Assembly (NCBI RefSeq): GCF_032362555.1
Contig: NC_083516.1
Location: 7,031,001 to 7,095,000, forward strand
Origin: Amyelois transitella
Lineage: Eukaryota; Arthropoda; Insecta; Lepidoptera; Pyralidae
Direction: 5' to 3'
DNA length: 64,000 nt
In this document: positions 27,101 through 35,800 of the stretch, piece after piece
How positions within the stretch are numbered: position 1 is the first letter of the stretch
Layout: each line of letters starts with the position of its first letter
Notes under the pieces: generated by a model
Seen by the model: the letters and a program-made list of their open reading frames with translations, nothing else
The model's database searches: none
What the model was told of the DNA's origin: nothing
Made by a program: the position numbers and the translations under genes

Positions 27101-30100
27101 AGTGACCCCTCATCAATATTAGTGTCCTATGCACACCATATCGGCTGTCACGGATAACATATTGTTATAATAGGCTTCATAGGAAGAGGTGGTGCAGTGG
27201 GCGGTAGGTACTAATACTGTCATTAAAAAAAACTTTTGTAGTTACCTGTGTAATGTAAGAGCTTAGCTGTATTCTTAACTAGATTTTACCCGCAGCTTCG
27301 GCCGTGCCAATTTAGCGACACCTACAAAAGAATACAGGTGTTTCGCAAATCCCACGCGAAGTTTAGTTTTTACTTGGATTACATGTACACTTTGTCCTTC
27401 TCCAGACTTTTGAATATACGAAAAATTTTAAGAATATAACGCGTGTAAAGTTAACAAACAAACCTACTTTCGAATTTATTAGCTGGGCTTGCATTCTGAT
27501 CTTCATCATCTGACTTCGATGCTTAATTAAAACATTATTGTAGTGACAACTAAGATCAATGAAATCGATTATTCATATGTGGTTTTTTTTCATCATTCAG
27601 CCTTTATATCAACCTTTTAGTTAGACATTTTTAACCTTTTCTCAAAACAAAAATAAAAGGTTGATATAAACTATGATAAAATATTAAATACTTATTAAAA
27701 AGTATTCACCATTGACATCAGACTAAAATTACGACTGTATTTTATATTATAATATTAAATTTTATGTTGTAATTGGATAGTAAAGTTACATAATGACGTA
27801 ACTTAATTGGATCGATATATGACACATTTATGTTTTTTTGCGCATGAGGAAATGCTACGAATAGATAGTAAAACACCAGAAATTCACCTTCGTATGAATT
27901 CTAGTAGGAAGCCTGGGAAAACTTAGCTAGATATTCTTTCTACGGGTATTATGAGCGTAGATGGTTATGATATTATAGCCAAGAAAACTGCATGAATTTG
28001 TAAATGTTAATAACTGCAGAATTCGTGGAAATTTTAAGACTAAAAACGCTCAAGTTCCTCCCCTTTAGGTATTATCCGAAAAACACATTGCAATTTCAGT
28101 TTTCTACACCCCATAGCTCTGGGCTATGTAGGTATTTTGTTAGTCAATCACTCAATCATATCTCGGTAAAACCCTTATTCTGAAGTCCACAGCGGCTATG
28201 TTGCATGTACTATGTTTACCAACCAGTATACCAGCTATGTTTGTTACATAATTCTGTTCGACCGAGTTCTATAAATTACAGGTAGATTTCCAGCTTTTTG
28301 AGTGTTAAATACATAAAAAGTATCGCATATCCTATTAGTGGCGACTTACGGCTCGTTTATGCAAAACGATGGTATAGCACGCTAAGGTCGCTCCCGCGGT
28401 CCACTCGCCATTAAACGATATTTTTTTTTCTTTTGCTCATTATTTGTTCATGGCTAACCTTTGCCATTATTACTTTATAATTTAAAATTACTAAGTATAC
28501 TCGTATCTGAGGAGGTCACTGCAAAATCAATACGAAAGTTATCATTGTCGATGTGAATTTTTATGTTGGTGTAATGATAGAGCTACTGAATTCACATAAA
28601 TGTAAAAAAAAACTCTTAGAGTTAATAGCTTAAGAGAACTTAAAGAGACAAGCTAATGTATGTATATATATTTATAACATGTGAGTGTGATCGTAACGTA
28701 TTTTTTTTTTATTTGAGATATAGGTATAGGCAGAAACGGGGCAAAATATAGACGTAGATATAATATTCATTCCTACAGTTTGTTCATTTTGAAGTTGTTT
28801 ATTTTATTCCAAATATCGACAAGAATGAATTACTTAGCTTAATTATATGAATTATTTGGTACCGTGTACGCAACATATTATCATTTTAATACAACAAACG
28901 TAATCAGTATAAAAAAGTATAACATGTATACAAAAAAGCAAGTGCTTATCAAGTAAAAGTGTTGGATTGTGGACATATTTGAGCTTCGTCCTAACATAAC
29001 AAATTGTTCCTAATTTCGCAGAATGCCTGTTAAGGAAATATTTCACGGAAAACACGCGATCCCGAACGGACGGTTGTTTGAACGGACTCTTTCCTTAGTT
29101 TAAATTCGTTCTAGTCTACCTCTTTATTAGGGTTCTGTTTCTCAAAAGCAAAAAAACACGAAGCAAACATACAACAATTTTACATAAGTGTTTATAAGTT
29201 TTTATTTTGTTGTAATTTTGTACATATTTTTAATTTATAAATTTTGAAACTATTGGCATGTTTGAGCAAAATTCTATTTTTGGGGAATGTAATAAAAAGG
29301 TCGAACTCATTTATAGGATCTCAAGTTATATTTTATTGTTTGATTTCCGATCAGTCTAGGTTCTACTTATCAAAGGCAGTAAAATAGTAAAACAGAAATA
29401 TAATAACAATGTTTACAAAATTATTTCTTAAGTACCTACCTTGAGTATCAAATAAATATATGTTTTAACGATGTTTAATTTCCGCAGCATTCCGCACTTC
29501 TTTATTTTTCTAATCGATCTACGGTTAGAAAAATAAAGAAGTGCGGAACCCTTCCCACGCGAGTCATATTCGAGTTTGTCTGTTTTTTATTGCCATCACA
29601 ATTTTCCTGTCTAGACTTAAGTACCGGCTGTGAAAATATGGCTTGTAAAGGGAAACAGTGCTACATTTACAATTATATAATTGAATAGGTGCGAGTATAT
29701 TTGGCAAAAGATATTTCATTAATTATTTAATTTTTTACCGTATTTGTATGTACATACATTTATCACGCATCTGTTTTCGGAGGTAAATGTACCGCAAGTC
29801 TCTTTCTATATCTCCAAGCCACGATCCCTCCTCTTCTTCACTTCATTCATATTAGTCAATAACTCCATATTATAAAGTCCCTCTAGTCTGTATGTATGCG
29901 TTAATCTCAATTTAAATATTATTATTTTTTTACTTTTACTGGGGTGAAGAGTACTTGTCTACCTTCTCCAGACTCTTATTAATTTATAAGCAAAATTTCA
30001 AAAAGATTGGTTCAGTACATAACGCTTGAAGAGACAACAAATTAATAAATAAACTTACGTTAGCATTTAAGTATTAGTTGGGATATGTGATATTGTGATT

Positions 30101-30487
30101 ATGAATCATATTTCACCAGAGCGAAGCCGGGTTTTAATCTAGTATCTATATAGATAAATCTCTTCAGATATTTGTTTCTAAGCATTATCCCGGCATAAGA
30201 GCATAGATGTTAAAGTTTACATGTTGAAAATAATCCAGAATTTGTTATTTATGATTACTTTATTAGTCACTGCCTACGAAATTAATAAGCATCCTATCCT
30301 AAAGGCGCAATACTGAGAATCATTAAAGATTGAAACTGACTTCAAAATAAAACTTCCTTACTTGCATGTGCTTCTATATATAAACCTTAAATAGTAAATA
30401 AGCCATACGTTTGGGCGGACTGTAGTGTACGTAGATACCGTTTTTCTTGCTGGATCGCTCCGAGAGCCATTTTTTCACACTCTCCAT
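4824..30487 (-). CDS. Ankyrin-repeat protein fused to a phosphagen-kinase-like domain
   Basis: Sixteen exons give an unbroken frame of about 1449 aa: 30487-30409, 24286-24226, 24020-23873, 19802-19647, 19046-18848, 12362-12202, 11868-11737, 11286-11107, 10762-10427, 10328-9512, 9388-9255, 8991-8833, 8737-8559, 8474-8342, 6492-6378, 6184-4824. Nearly all have standard GT/AG sites; the exon 11 acceptor (TTAAG) is weak. Residues 82-214, 215-484 and 802-997 are three copies of a compound ankyrin module with GRTPLHYAA or GRTALHYAA cores. Residues 485-756 are an acidic low-complexity linker. Residues 998-1449 resemble a complete two-lobe arginine kinase but lack key catalytic residues (separate entry). 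The start is ATG 30487 (MESVKKWLSERSSKK), the only one in phase with exon 2. Introns contain mariner, RTE and smaller repeats. The likely role is scaffold or structural; an axonemal role is inferred only. An alternative is two adjacent genes, but the exon 8/9 junction joins DN to KNKTP exactly as the exon 14/15 junction joins DD to NGRTA, which supports one gene. Confidence 0.82.
6552..7880 (+). mobile_element. mariner-family DNA transposon
   Basis: The element lies between TA dinucleotides at 6550-6551 and 7881-7882. Its ends are imperfect inverted repeats (left CATTCAGTCAGAAAAGTA..., right, read inward, CTACTCTGTCAAGAAAGTA...). It encodes an uninterrupted transposase. It sits in the intron between exons 15 and 14 of the ankyrin/kinase gene, on the other strand, about 60 bp from the exon 15 acceptor. 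Confidence 0.85.
6748..7821 (+). CDS. mariner transposase, intact DD34D
   Basis: The ATG at 6748 opens a 357-aa frame (MDKNIEQRVCLKF...). The N-terminus is the paired-type helix-turn-helix DNA-binding region (residues about 5-110, with RSGRPS linker). The catalytic triad is visible: D158 in TGDETWVYEFD, D253 in HHDNAPSHKA and D288 in YSPDMAPADFF, with 34 residues between the last two. The linker corresponding to WVPHEL in other mariners reads RLVPKDL. Length matches the 340-360 aa usual for the family. There is no stop or frameshift, so the protein could be functional. The subfamily looks mori- or irritans-like, but I cannot fix it by eye. Confidence 0.92.
   Translation: MDKNIEQRVCLKFCIANGISYSESLKMLQKAYGESTLSKTRAYEWYKAFKSGRDVMEDLPRSGRPSTSATEVNIAKVKEIVTENPHSTLRETATELSVSHESIRTILTNNLGMKHVAARLVPKDLNFFQKLNRMRVAEDMLERVNSDPTFMKRIVTGDETWVYEFDMQTSQQASEWRLPTEPKPKKPRQSRSKVKVMLTVFFGYRGVVHSEFLPEGQTVNKEYYLSVMRRLREQIRRKRPDLWKENSWILHHDNAPSHKAIIVNEFLTKHSTNTIEQPPYSPDMAPADFFLFPKLKLPLRGTRFQSVEDIKENSRRELTSIPETAFKKCFDDWIIRWRKCIVSKGAYFEGDKINLDE
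7890..8095 (+). repeat. Dispersed repeat 1, diverged copy
   Basis: It shows 'aaggcttataaacttaggattc', 'ttttcagtctttgcgagacc' and 'caagggatatagacgttactatgtgtg' in the same order as the consensus copy at 33158-33412. It starts about 10 bp right of the mariner end. Confidence 0.6.
9512..10328 (-). other. Acidic low-complexity exon of the ankyrin/kinase gene
   Basis: An 817-bp exon encodes about 272 residues dominated by Glu, Asp, Asn, Lys and Ser, with loose repeats of the type SDEEKDEENNEEK. No fold is expected. The frame is clean and both splice sites are good. It separates ankyrin modules 2 and 3. The sense strand is purine-rich, so the opposite strand gives spurious hydrophobic Phe/Ile/Leu reading frames that should not be annotated. 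Confidence 0.8.
12375..12955 (+). mobile_element. 5'-truncated RTE retrotransposon tail
   Basis: It encodes PTLMYGSESWVWQKKHESRI and following residues, nearly identical to the C-terminal end of the intact element at 36007-39153, then frameshifts. It ends in the same tail (tgattttatgtatgtattt followed by atgatgatgatg). Only the last ~580 bp of an element is present. It starts about 12 bp from the acceptor of exon 6 of the ankyrin/kinase gene (on the other strand), so it forms the far end of that intron. Confidence 0.85.
13638..13886. repeat. Direct tandem duplication, two ~124-bp units
   Basis: Both units start 'catgttaaaatttaagttc' (13638 and 13761), share 'gggctagaaaatatac' and 'aagtccggcattgtgcacg', and end 'ttttctaagaac'. 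They differ at only a few positions, so the duplication is recent. No coding content. Confidence 0.85.
17355..17616 (-). repeat. Dispersed repeat 1, reverse copy
   Basis: It reads 'gtctatatcccttgcggggt', 'agacagagcccacagttttg' and 'ccagaaaccacac' in reverse orientation relative to 33158-33412. It is fairly complete. Confidence 0.75.
18031..18107. repeat. Imperfect inverted repeat around a TGACGT core
   Basis: The left arm 'aaaattggatacaaggtatc' is matched in reverse complement by the right arm ending 'ccttgtatccaatttt'. The centre contains 'gacgtaaatgtgacgtc'. A small foldback element is likely. Confidence 0.6.
18848..19046 (-). other. Very GC-rich exon 5 of the ankyrin/kinase gene
   Basis: The exon encodes EGRTPLHYAAVCRDEAAAAA followed by an Ala/Gly/Arg-rich second half (GAARGARDAAGRAPAHYRG). 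Base composition is strikingly GC-rich in an AT-rich neighbourhood, while exons 9-16 of the same gene are AT-rich. Splice sites (CATACAG acceptor, GTTAGT donor) and phase fit the flanking exons. Confidence 0.8.
19083..19345 (-). repeat. Dispersed repeat 1, reverse, near full length
   Basis: It begins 'catacatacatatagtcatg', runs through 'tatcccttacggggtagaca', 'ctagcccatcgcctaaaaaa' and 'tacgacatccatgggaaaga', and ends 'gccggaaaccacacggcac'. With 33158-33412 it is the best copy in the window. It lies in the intron between exons 4 and 5. Confidence 0.8.
19490..19601 (-). mobile_element. RTE 3'-end fragment
   Basis: The minus strand encodes MKSVMDVDKAKEVCRDCGKW, matching the extreme C-terminus of the element at 36007-39153 (MKRVMNVDEAKEVCRDRGKW). 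It runs into the donor side of the exon 4 intron. Confidence 0.75.
20150..20225. repeat. TACG-rich short repeat, copy 2
   Basis: 'gatcgtagcacctctgtagc' and 'cgtagctctcgctacgagtt' followed by 'cattctatatatt' resemble 3425-3500. It directly precedes the RTE-2 element. Confidence 0.4.
20225..23650 (+). mobile_element. RTE-type non-LTR retrotransposon (copy with a frameshift)
   Basis: About 160 bp of leader is followed by an endonuclease-reverse transcriptase frame. Its orientation is opposite to the host ankyrin/kinase gene; it lies in the intron between exons 4 and 3. The 3' boundary is approximate and no target duplication was found. Confidence 0.8.
20382..23578 (+). pseudogene. RTE endonuclease/reverse transcriptase, one frameshift
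   Basis: The N-terminal part (20382 to about 20860) reads through KIGTWNVRGLLQPGKLD and ICGLSETHWKNN, the start of an APE-type endonuclease. The reading then has to move to the frame open to 23578: VNLNIVQIYAPTSR, LLIILGDFNAKIG, YILIQSRWR and CCGSDHEVLMMKM complete the endonuclease. Reverse transcriptase motifs follow: NYRLIALIPHASKI, ICFVDFSKAFDSV, GVRQGCIISPLLFNVY and NLRYADDTTLFA. Apart from the shift near 20860 I see no stop, so the copy is nearly intact. Insect annotations often mislabel such proteins 'craniofacial development protein 2'. The shift could also be a sequencing error. Confidence 0.85.
24287..30408. other. First intron of the ankyrin/kinase gene, 6.1 kb
   Basis: No exon or element protein could be supported. 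It includes a near-perfect hairpin at 29490-29548 and eroded retroelement-like pieces around 27285-27500 and 29940-30130, which share 'cttctccagactctt'-like and 'agcgaagccgggttttaatc'-like words. The rest is AT-rich with no recognisable content. Confidence 0.5.
29490..29548. repeat. Perfect 24-bp inverted repeat with 11-bp loop
   Basis: The left arm 29490-29513 (ttccgcacttctttattttt then ctaa) is exactly complementary to the right arm 29525-29548. The loop is tcgatctacgg. The RNA on either strand would form a long stable hairpin. Confidence 0.9.
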
Positions 30488-32815
30488 AACAAACTAAAGA
30501 TTATTGGGACTTCACTTAATACCATTTTCTTAAATTCACTTCAATTCTTTCAATATTTCTGGTGTCATTTAACTGCAACAGTCAGAAAAATATGCTTTCA
30601 TTAAATATTTCTCTTGTATAGTTTACCTAAGTAATTTATGATTAATATGTTATCGATTATATAATGCGTTGGAAGTAAGTATTCGAGGGCTGAAAATGTC
30701 TCTTAATAAAATATTAACTAATGGCCGACTAACATGGTAGCCTAGTATCGTCAGGAATGTTTTCATTACTAATATCGTACCTACGCACACAATGTTACGT
30801 CCACATAACATGAAGTTGGTAAGGTTGTTTGGTTCTTCTGTAGGAAAAATTAATCTATAATGGGTATTTAAATGTTAATCAAAACCGATTTCTAATGTAG
30901 TTAGGTAGTTTTTCCTACCATAAAATGATATGAATAAAATCACGCCTCATTCCCGGAAGGATCATCTTTTAATTTCATATTTTTTTCACTTTATCAAAAT
31001 GCATTAGGTACAGGTAACATTCAATGAATAAAATAATTTCCTGCGCCTGTATTTTACTTGGTGTGAATTTTGGCTAAGATACACTTGGCTGACTGCGTCG
31101 GGAAAATATTATCATTTGATCGTAATTATAGGTGGACCCCGGGCTCTTATCCAAAAACGCGAGGAAGAAACCGAAATTAACGCCACAAGGATGGTTATAA
31201 TAATTTGATCCACATACAAACGCCGCCCCAACTTCACAGATGGGGCATAGACAATTTTCTACTTGCCAAGATCCCTGCATTATTATGCCCATCTACATTC
31301 ATCAAACTTCGTCAAAGTATAAAAATGAACAAGTTATACATTACCGTGTGACATAAATTTGTAATTAAATACTGACATGTATTATTTGATTAAATTAAAA
31401 ACCGTATTTTAACGTAATCACCAACTTTTCCACTGTATGCAGCGCCGATACTGAAGGAGTATGTTATTTTATTTGAAGTATTATAAAGGTGGTATCGCAG
31501 TGGAAAGCCATGAGTACCAGCAGGTGTGCTCAGTCAACTGATACTTGGTACTTCACACGATTAAACTGCGTCCTACGACGTAGCAACAATAGGTACACCC
31601 TCCACAAGAGGTGTATACGTTATTTTTCATTAGGAGTTAAGAATTTATTATCTTTACTATCCTTCCTGCCAATCCTACTAATATTATATTTACGAATGAT
31701 TGTAAGGATGTGTGGGTGGATTGATGTGTGTTTGTCACTCTTCACGCAAAAACTAATGAACGGATTTTGGCATTTAGTATTTGGGTAGAAAATGTTTTTT
31801 TATCCCGAAGTTCCCACAAGAGCGAGGCACCAGGAATAATTTCTATTTTTCATGTCAGACAGTCGAAATAATATAAGTCTTATCCCGATTTTAATGGTTC
31901 ATATAAAAACTATCACTATTTGAATCTCAATTCTATCATTAAGTCAAACAGCTGAACGTGACCCGTCAGCCTTTCAAGACTGCTGGCTCTGTTTACCCCG
32001 CAAGAGATATAGACGTGACCATATGTATGTATGTATAAACAATGATAGGAACGTCCGTTTCGTAATATATAACAAAAAAATATATATTATAAACATCCAT
32101 ATCCCAAACATCATTTAAACTTTTTGCGCAAATTGTTCATGATTCAGCTAAGTTAAAAAAAAAGAATAGTTCCAATACAAAGCCGCACCGACATAGATAA
32201 TTAATGATCTCACAGTCAGGTGCGACCTAAAGGCTTAACAACAAAAGCTGACATTCTCCCAAGAATTGAGGTTATCGCGTATAAGCTGAGCGAATTGGGT
32301 AGAAGAAGATCAATTTAACTTAAAAATAACGCCTCTCTTTCAATCATTAAATGAAAATTTTGGATATTTTATTTTGGAAATTTTTACAACAATTTTTTTG
32401 GGGACAAAATGTTGGAATACAAATAGCCATTTTTAGCAATAAATAAATAAAGATAGACAAAATAAGACAATACAAAAATTATTTATTGCCAACAAAAAAT
32501 AAACTACACACATTTGTAAACTAACAAAATCATTGAATGCCAGTAAATGCATTGCATTTTGCATGCAATAAATGATTTAACAAAGACCAGAATTAGGTCC
32601 CCATCTGGCACGATTTTATAAAAACTTTCTGATTCTAGGTTTCGTTTCATAATAAATCTTAAATTATTAAGTAAGTATCCTTTACCAAAAGCCTAAAAGA
32701 TAATTTAGCTACATATATTAAGCTACTCATATTAAGCTACATACCGTAGCTTAATATGGGTGATTTTTCCGGCCGAAAATTCATTAAAGTTTTAATACTT
32801 CAAAACAAAAGACTG
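30488..32815. other. Spacer between the ankyrin/kinase and Ly6-like genes
   Basis: It must hold the promoter of the ankyrin/kinase gene (start 30487, minus). Positions 30938-30970 and about 31240-31310 are two pieces of an RTE 3' end (minus) split by about 270 bp. Positions 31905-32040 are the 3' part of repeat 1 (plus). A 'tattaagctac' palindrome lies at about 32725-32757, and ATTAAA for the Ly6-like transcript lies near 32791-32796 (minus). No gene seen. Confidence 0.5.
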
Positions 32816-35800
32816 TCAATGGTTTATATTTGATACAAGAAGAACAACATAGCTAACGATCGAATGCTGGGCCAGTACTGCCCGATTGCACCAGCTGCCC
32901 GTACAAACGCAGGCATGGAACCGCGCGTACAGGGAAATGCTGCGGGTCACGGGGAGCAGCGTCGCCATGGGACTGATGATGCAGCCGTCTTCCAAGTCCT
33001 GCAATGTTAGAAGCGTGTGGTCAAATAACGACTGTCATACCATCAGCCTAGGCTAGCAACCTGTCACTACCTGGGTCTATAAATACATCATTAAGCTACG
33101 ACTGTTGTTTCTGTTAAGCTACCTTTCTACCCCTAACGGATAAAAGTATGTATAAAGCGTGTGGTTCCCGGCACCGATAGAAAAAGAATAGGACCACTCC
33201 GTCTCCTTTCCATAGACGTCGTAAAGGGCGACTAAGGGATAGGCTTATAAAGTTGGGATCCTTTTTTAAGGCGATAGGCTAGTATCCCGCCACTATTCGA
33301 ATCTTAATTCTATCATTATGCCAAAAGCTAAACGTAGCTGTTCAGTCTTTTCAAGACTGTTGGCTCTATCTACCCCGCAAAGGGATATAGACGTGACTAT
33401 GTGTTTGTATGTTTTAATGGTTTAATATCTATGCATTAGTTCTTTAAGCAATTTCGGCAAGCGCTGGGAGTACCAACATCCTGTTGATGTCTATTCACCA
33501 TTGGTCCAAGTATCTGACTTCTAATACGACCATGGTTCCATAAGTCAAGGCTTAATAATTAGCTGAATAGAAATGAAATTCACCGATGGCGACATTTTCA
33601 GCTTCCTGGTGACTGAATGGCGACGATGACGGCGGATAATATGCGGATGGGAAATACACTCTCCTTTGAACACAGCTCTGGTTCCAGAAAGTCAGGGCTT
33701 AGTTAAATAGCAATGAAATTCACCGATAGCGTCATTTCCAGCTTGGCCATTCGTTTGCTGCCAAAGTGTTTACCGGTGACCGCACGGCGTCGATTACGGC
33801 AGGTGCGCTGGGAATACACCCCAGTAAGATCTACCCAACGCACCGAGCACCCTCCTGTAAACCTCCCGAATTGGGACTGTGGCTCGTCCGGCGTTTCTAA
33901 ATAGTTGGGGCTGAAAGAAAGTGCATGTGAGTTGTTTCGAACAAAAGGACCTCGGCGTCTGTGTCAGTTTTGATTTGGTCTTATTATTTTCTTTTTGTTA
34001 TTATTTTTTCTAATATTAGTTTTCTAGGGTAGTTAGGGTTACTACTTTCAAGAGAAACGAGTTAATTACATTCAAATAACAAACAAGTTCAGGTTAAAAA
34101 TCTCAGAACAAATGTACCTTAAACGGTCCTACCGTGTAAGGATAGGTAAATGTGAGAGAAATGAAAAGTAGAGTGGCAAGTAGAGAGATTGTAGACTGTG
34201 TATACCCTTGAGAAAGGTTTTAATGAATGAAATATAAGCTACTTCTTACACGTCCAGGTATCGACAATATTTTCTGTAACTTGCTAACTGTCCTCTCGCC
34301 TTTGGATCTACTTTCACTAGAGGTATAAAGTCACCAGAAAAGGCGTCGGCACAGGCCGATGAAATTGGAATTCCTTGCTCATCTAGGCCACAAACGAAGC
34401 ACTAAAAATATTTAATATTAGTGCAAAGTCATTATTGGAAAAAATAAGACTCTTAGTGAGTGACGATGAAAAAAAAAAAAATTAATCTTGTTTTGCTATT
34501 ATTGATTTCTAAAACTAGGTGACCTTAGTTTTAGCTAAGGCACCCTCATTTACTTTACTTTTATATTTTAGTTATATGCATATTTTCGTTAATTTTATTT
34601 TAAAGCGATTTACCTTAGCAACAAGATGAGCATCGTCAAAGTTTATTGTTGAAACTGTAGATGTAGACGGAGTATCTGTTGTAGGAGAGTCAGTAGTAGT
34701 TATATTTGACTGCTGACGTAGTAAGTATTCAAAGGTTTCGTTAAATTTTTTCAACATATCAAATTTTGTTTCCAACCCACGTGCAACATATTTCGCCATG
34801 TCTACTAAACCTGGTATATCTAATTTTCTACTAAAATTGAAAGCGGGCGTCATCGGTTGTTCAACTTTGTCTTCATAACTCGTTACTGCGTGAGCCATGG
34901 TATCTGTGGGCTTAAAGTCTAAATTTGTTTTCTGTAAAGGCAGATAGAGATTTTGCCCTTTAAAAATATCTGTATCTATAGTCCAGTCGTTAATATCTAT
35001 TGGTTTATAGTTTCTTAAAATCCATAGTTTTTTCTGCTCTTCAGGCAAGGCACTGACTGAATTATTAAAATGGATGTTTGTAATTTTTACATCGGTATTT
35101 AATTCTGTTGTCATGCTGTAAATCAGAGCCGTTCCTGCAAATTAGTACATGATGCATGAGACTTCTGCCTTTAAAATAAACTTACTCTTGCTTTCATTAT
35201 ATTTCATTAATCTTATATTTTTAGTTGTTAAGTTCAATACGTGAGGTCTGCTAAACAATATGCAACAAAAGTCCTATCCGATCCACGAACGTCTAAGGAA
35301 GCTCGTTTACTATTTATCGATATCTCGCAATAGATAGTAGAAAAAGATAATTTACTCTATTTAAAAATTATAAATGCTATTTAAGACAGTTACTTAAATG
35401 GCAACTCTTACATATAATGATTTTCTTTGGTCTATGGGCGGTTTTTGCCACCCCAGAGTTGTTGTTGTTTCTTTGAATTTGCAGAATTTGTGATATTATG
35501 GAAAATAGAGACTAATTATTAGTTACTACTTACTTGCTCTTTTTGGAACGGACTTTGTCAAGGAACTTTTTGTATAAAATATGTAATAAAGGGTTTACAT
35601 GCTGTGAAAACATTGGTAAAGATGCATGGGAATTAAGATATCATTAATATTTTTTCTTATGATTCTATATGTTACAGAAGATGCTATTTGGTCATTCACC
35701 CATTGGTTTCTTTTCATGATCAAATGATGTCATTAATCAATTTTTTATATAAGATTGAAAAAATCATTACCGTGCAACTCTTGAACATCTTGAAAAGGAG

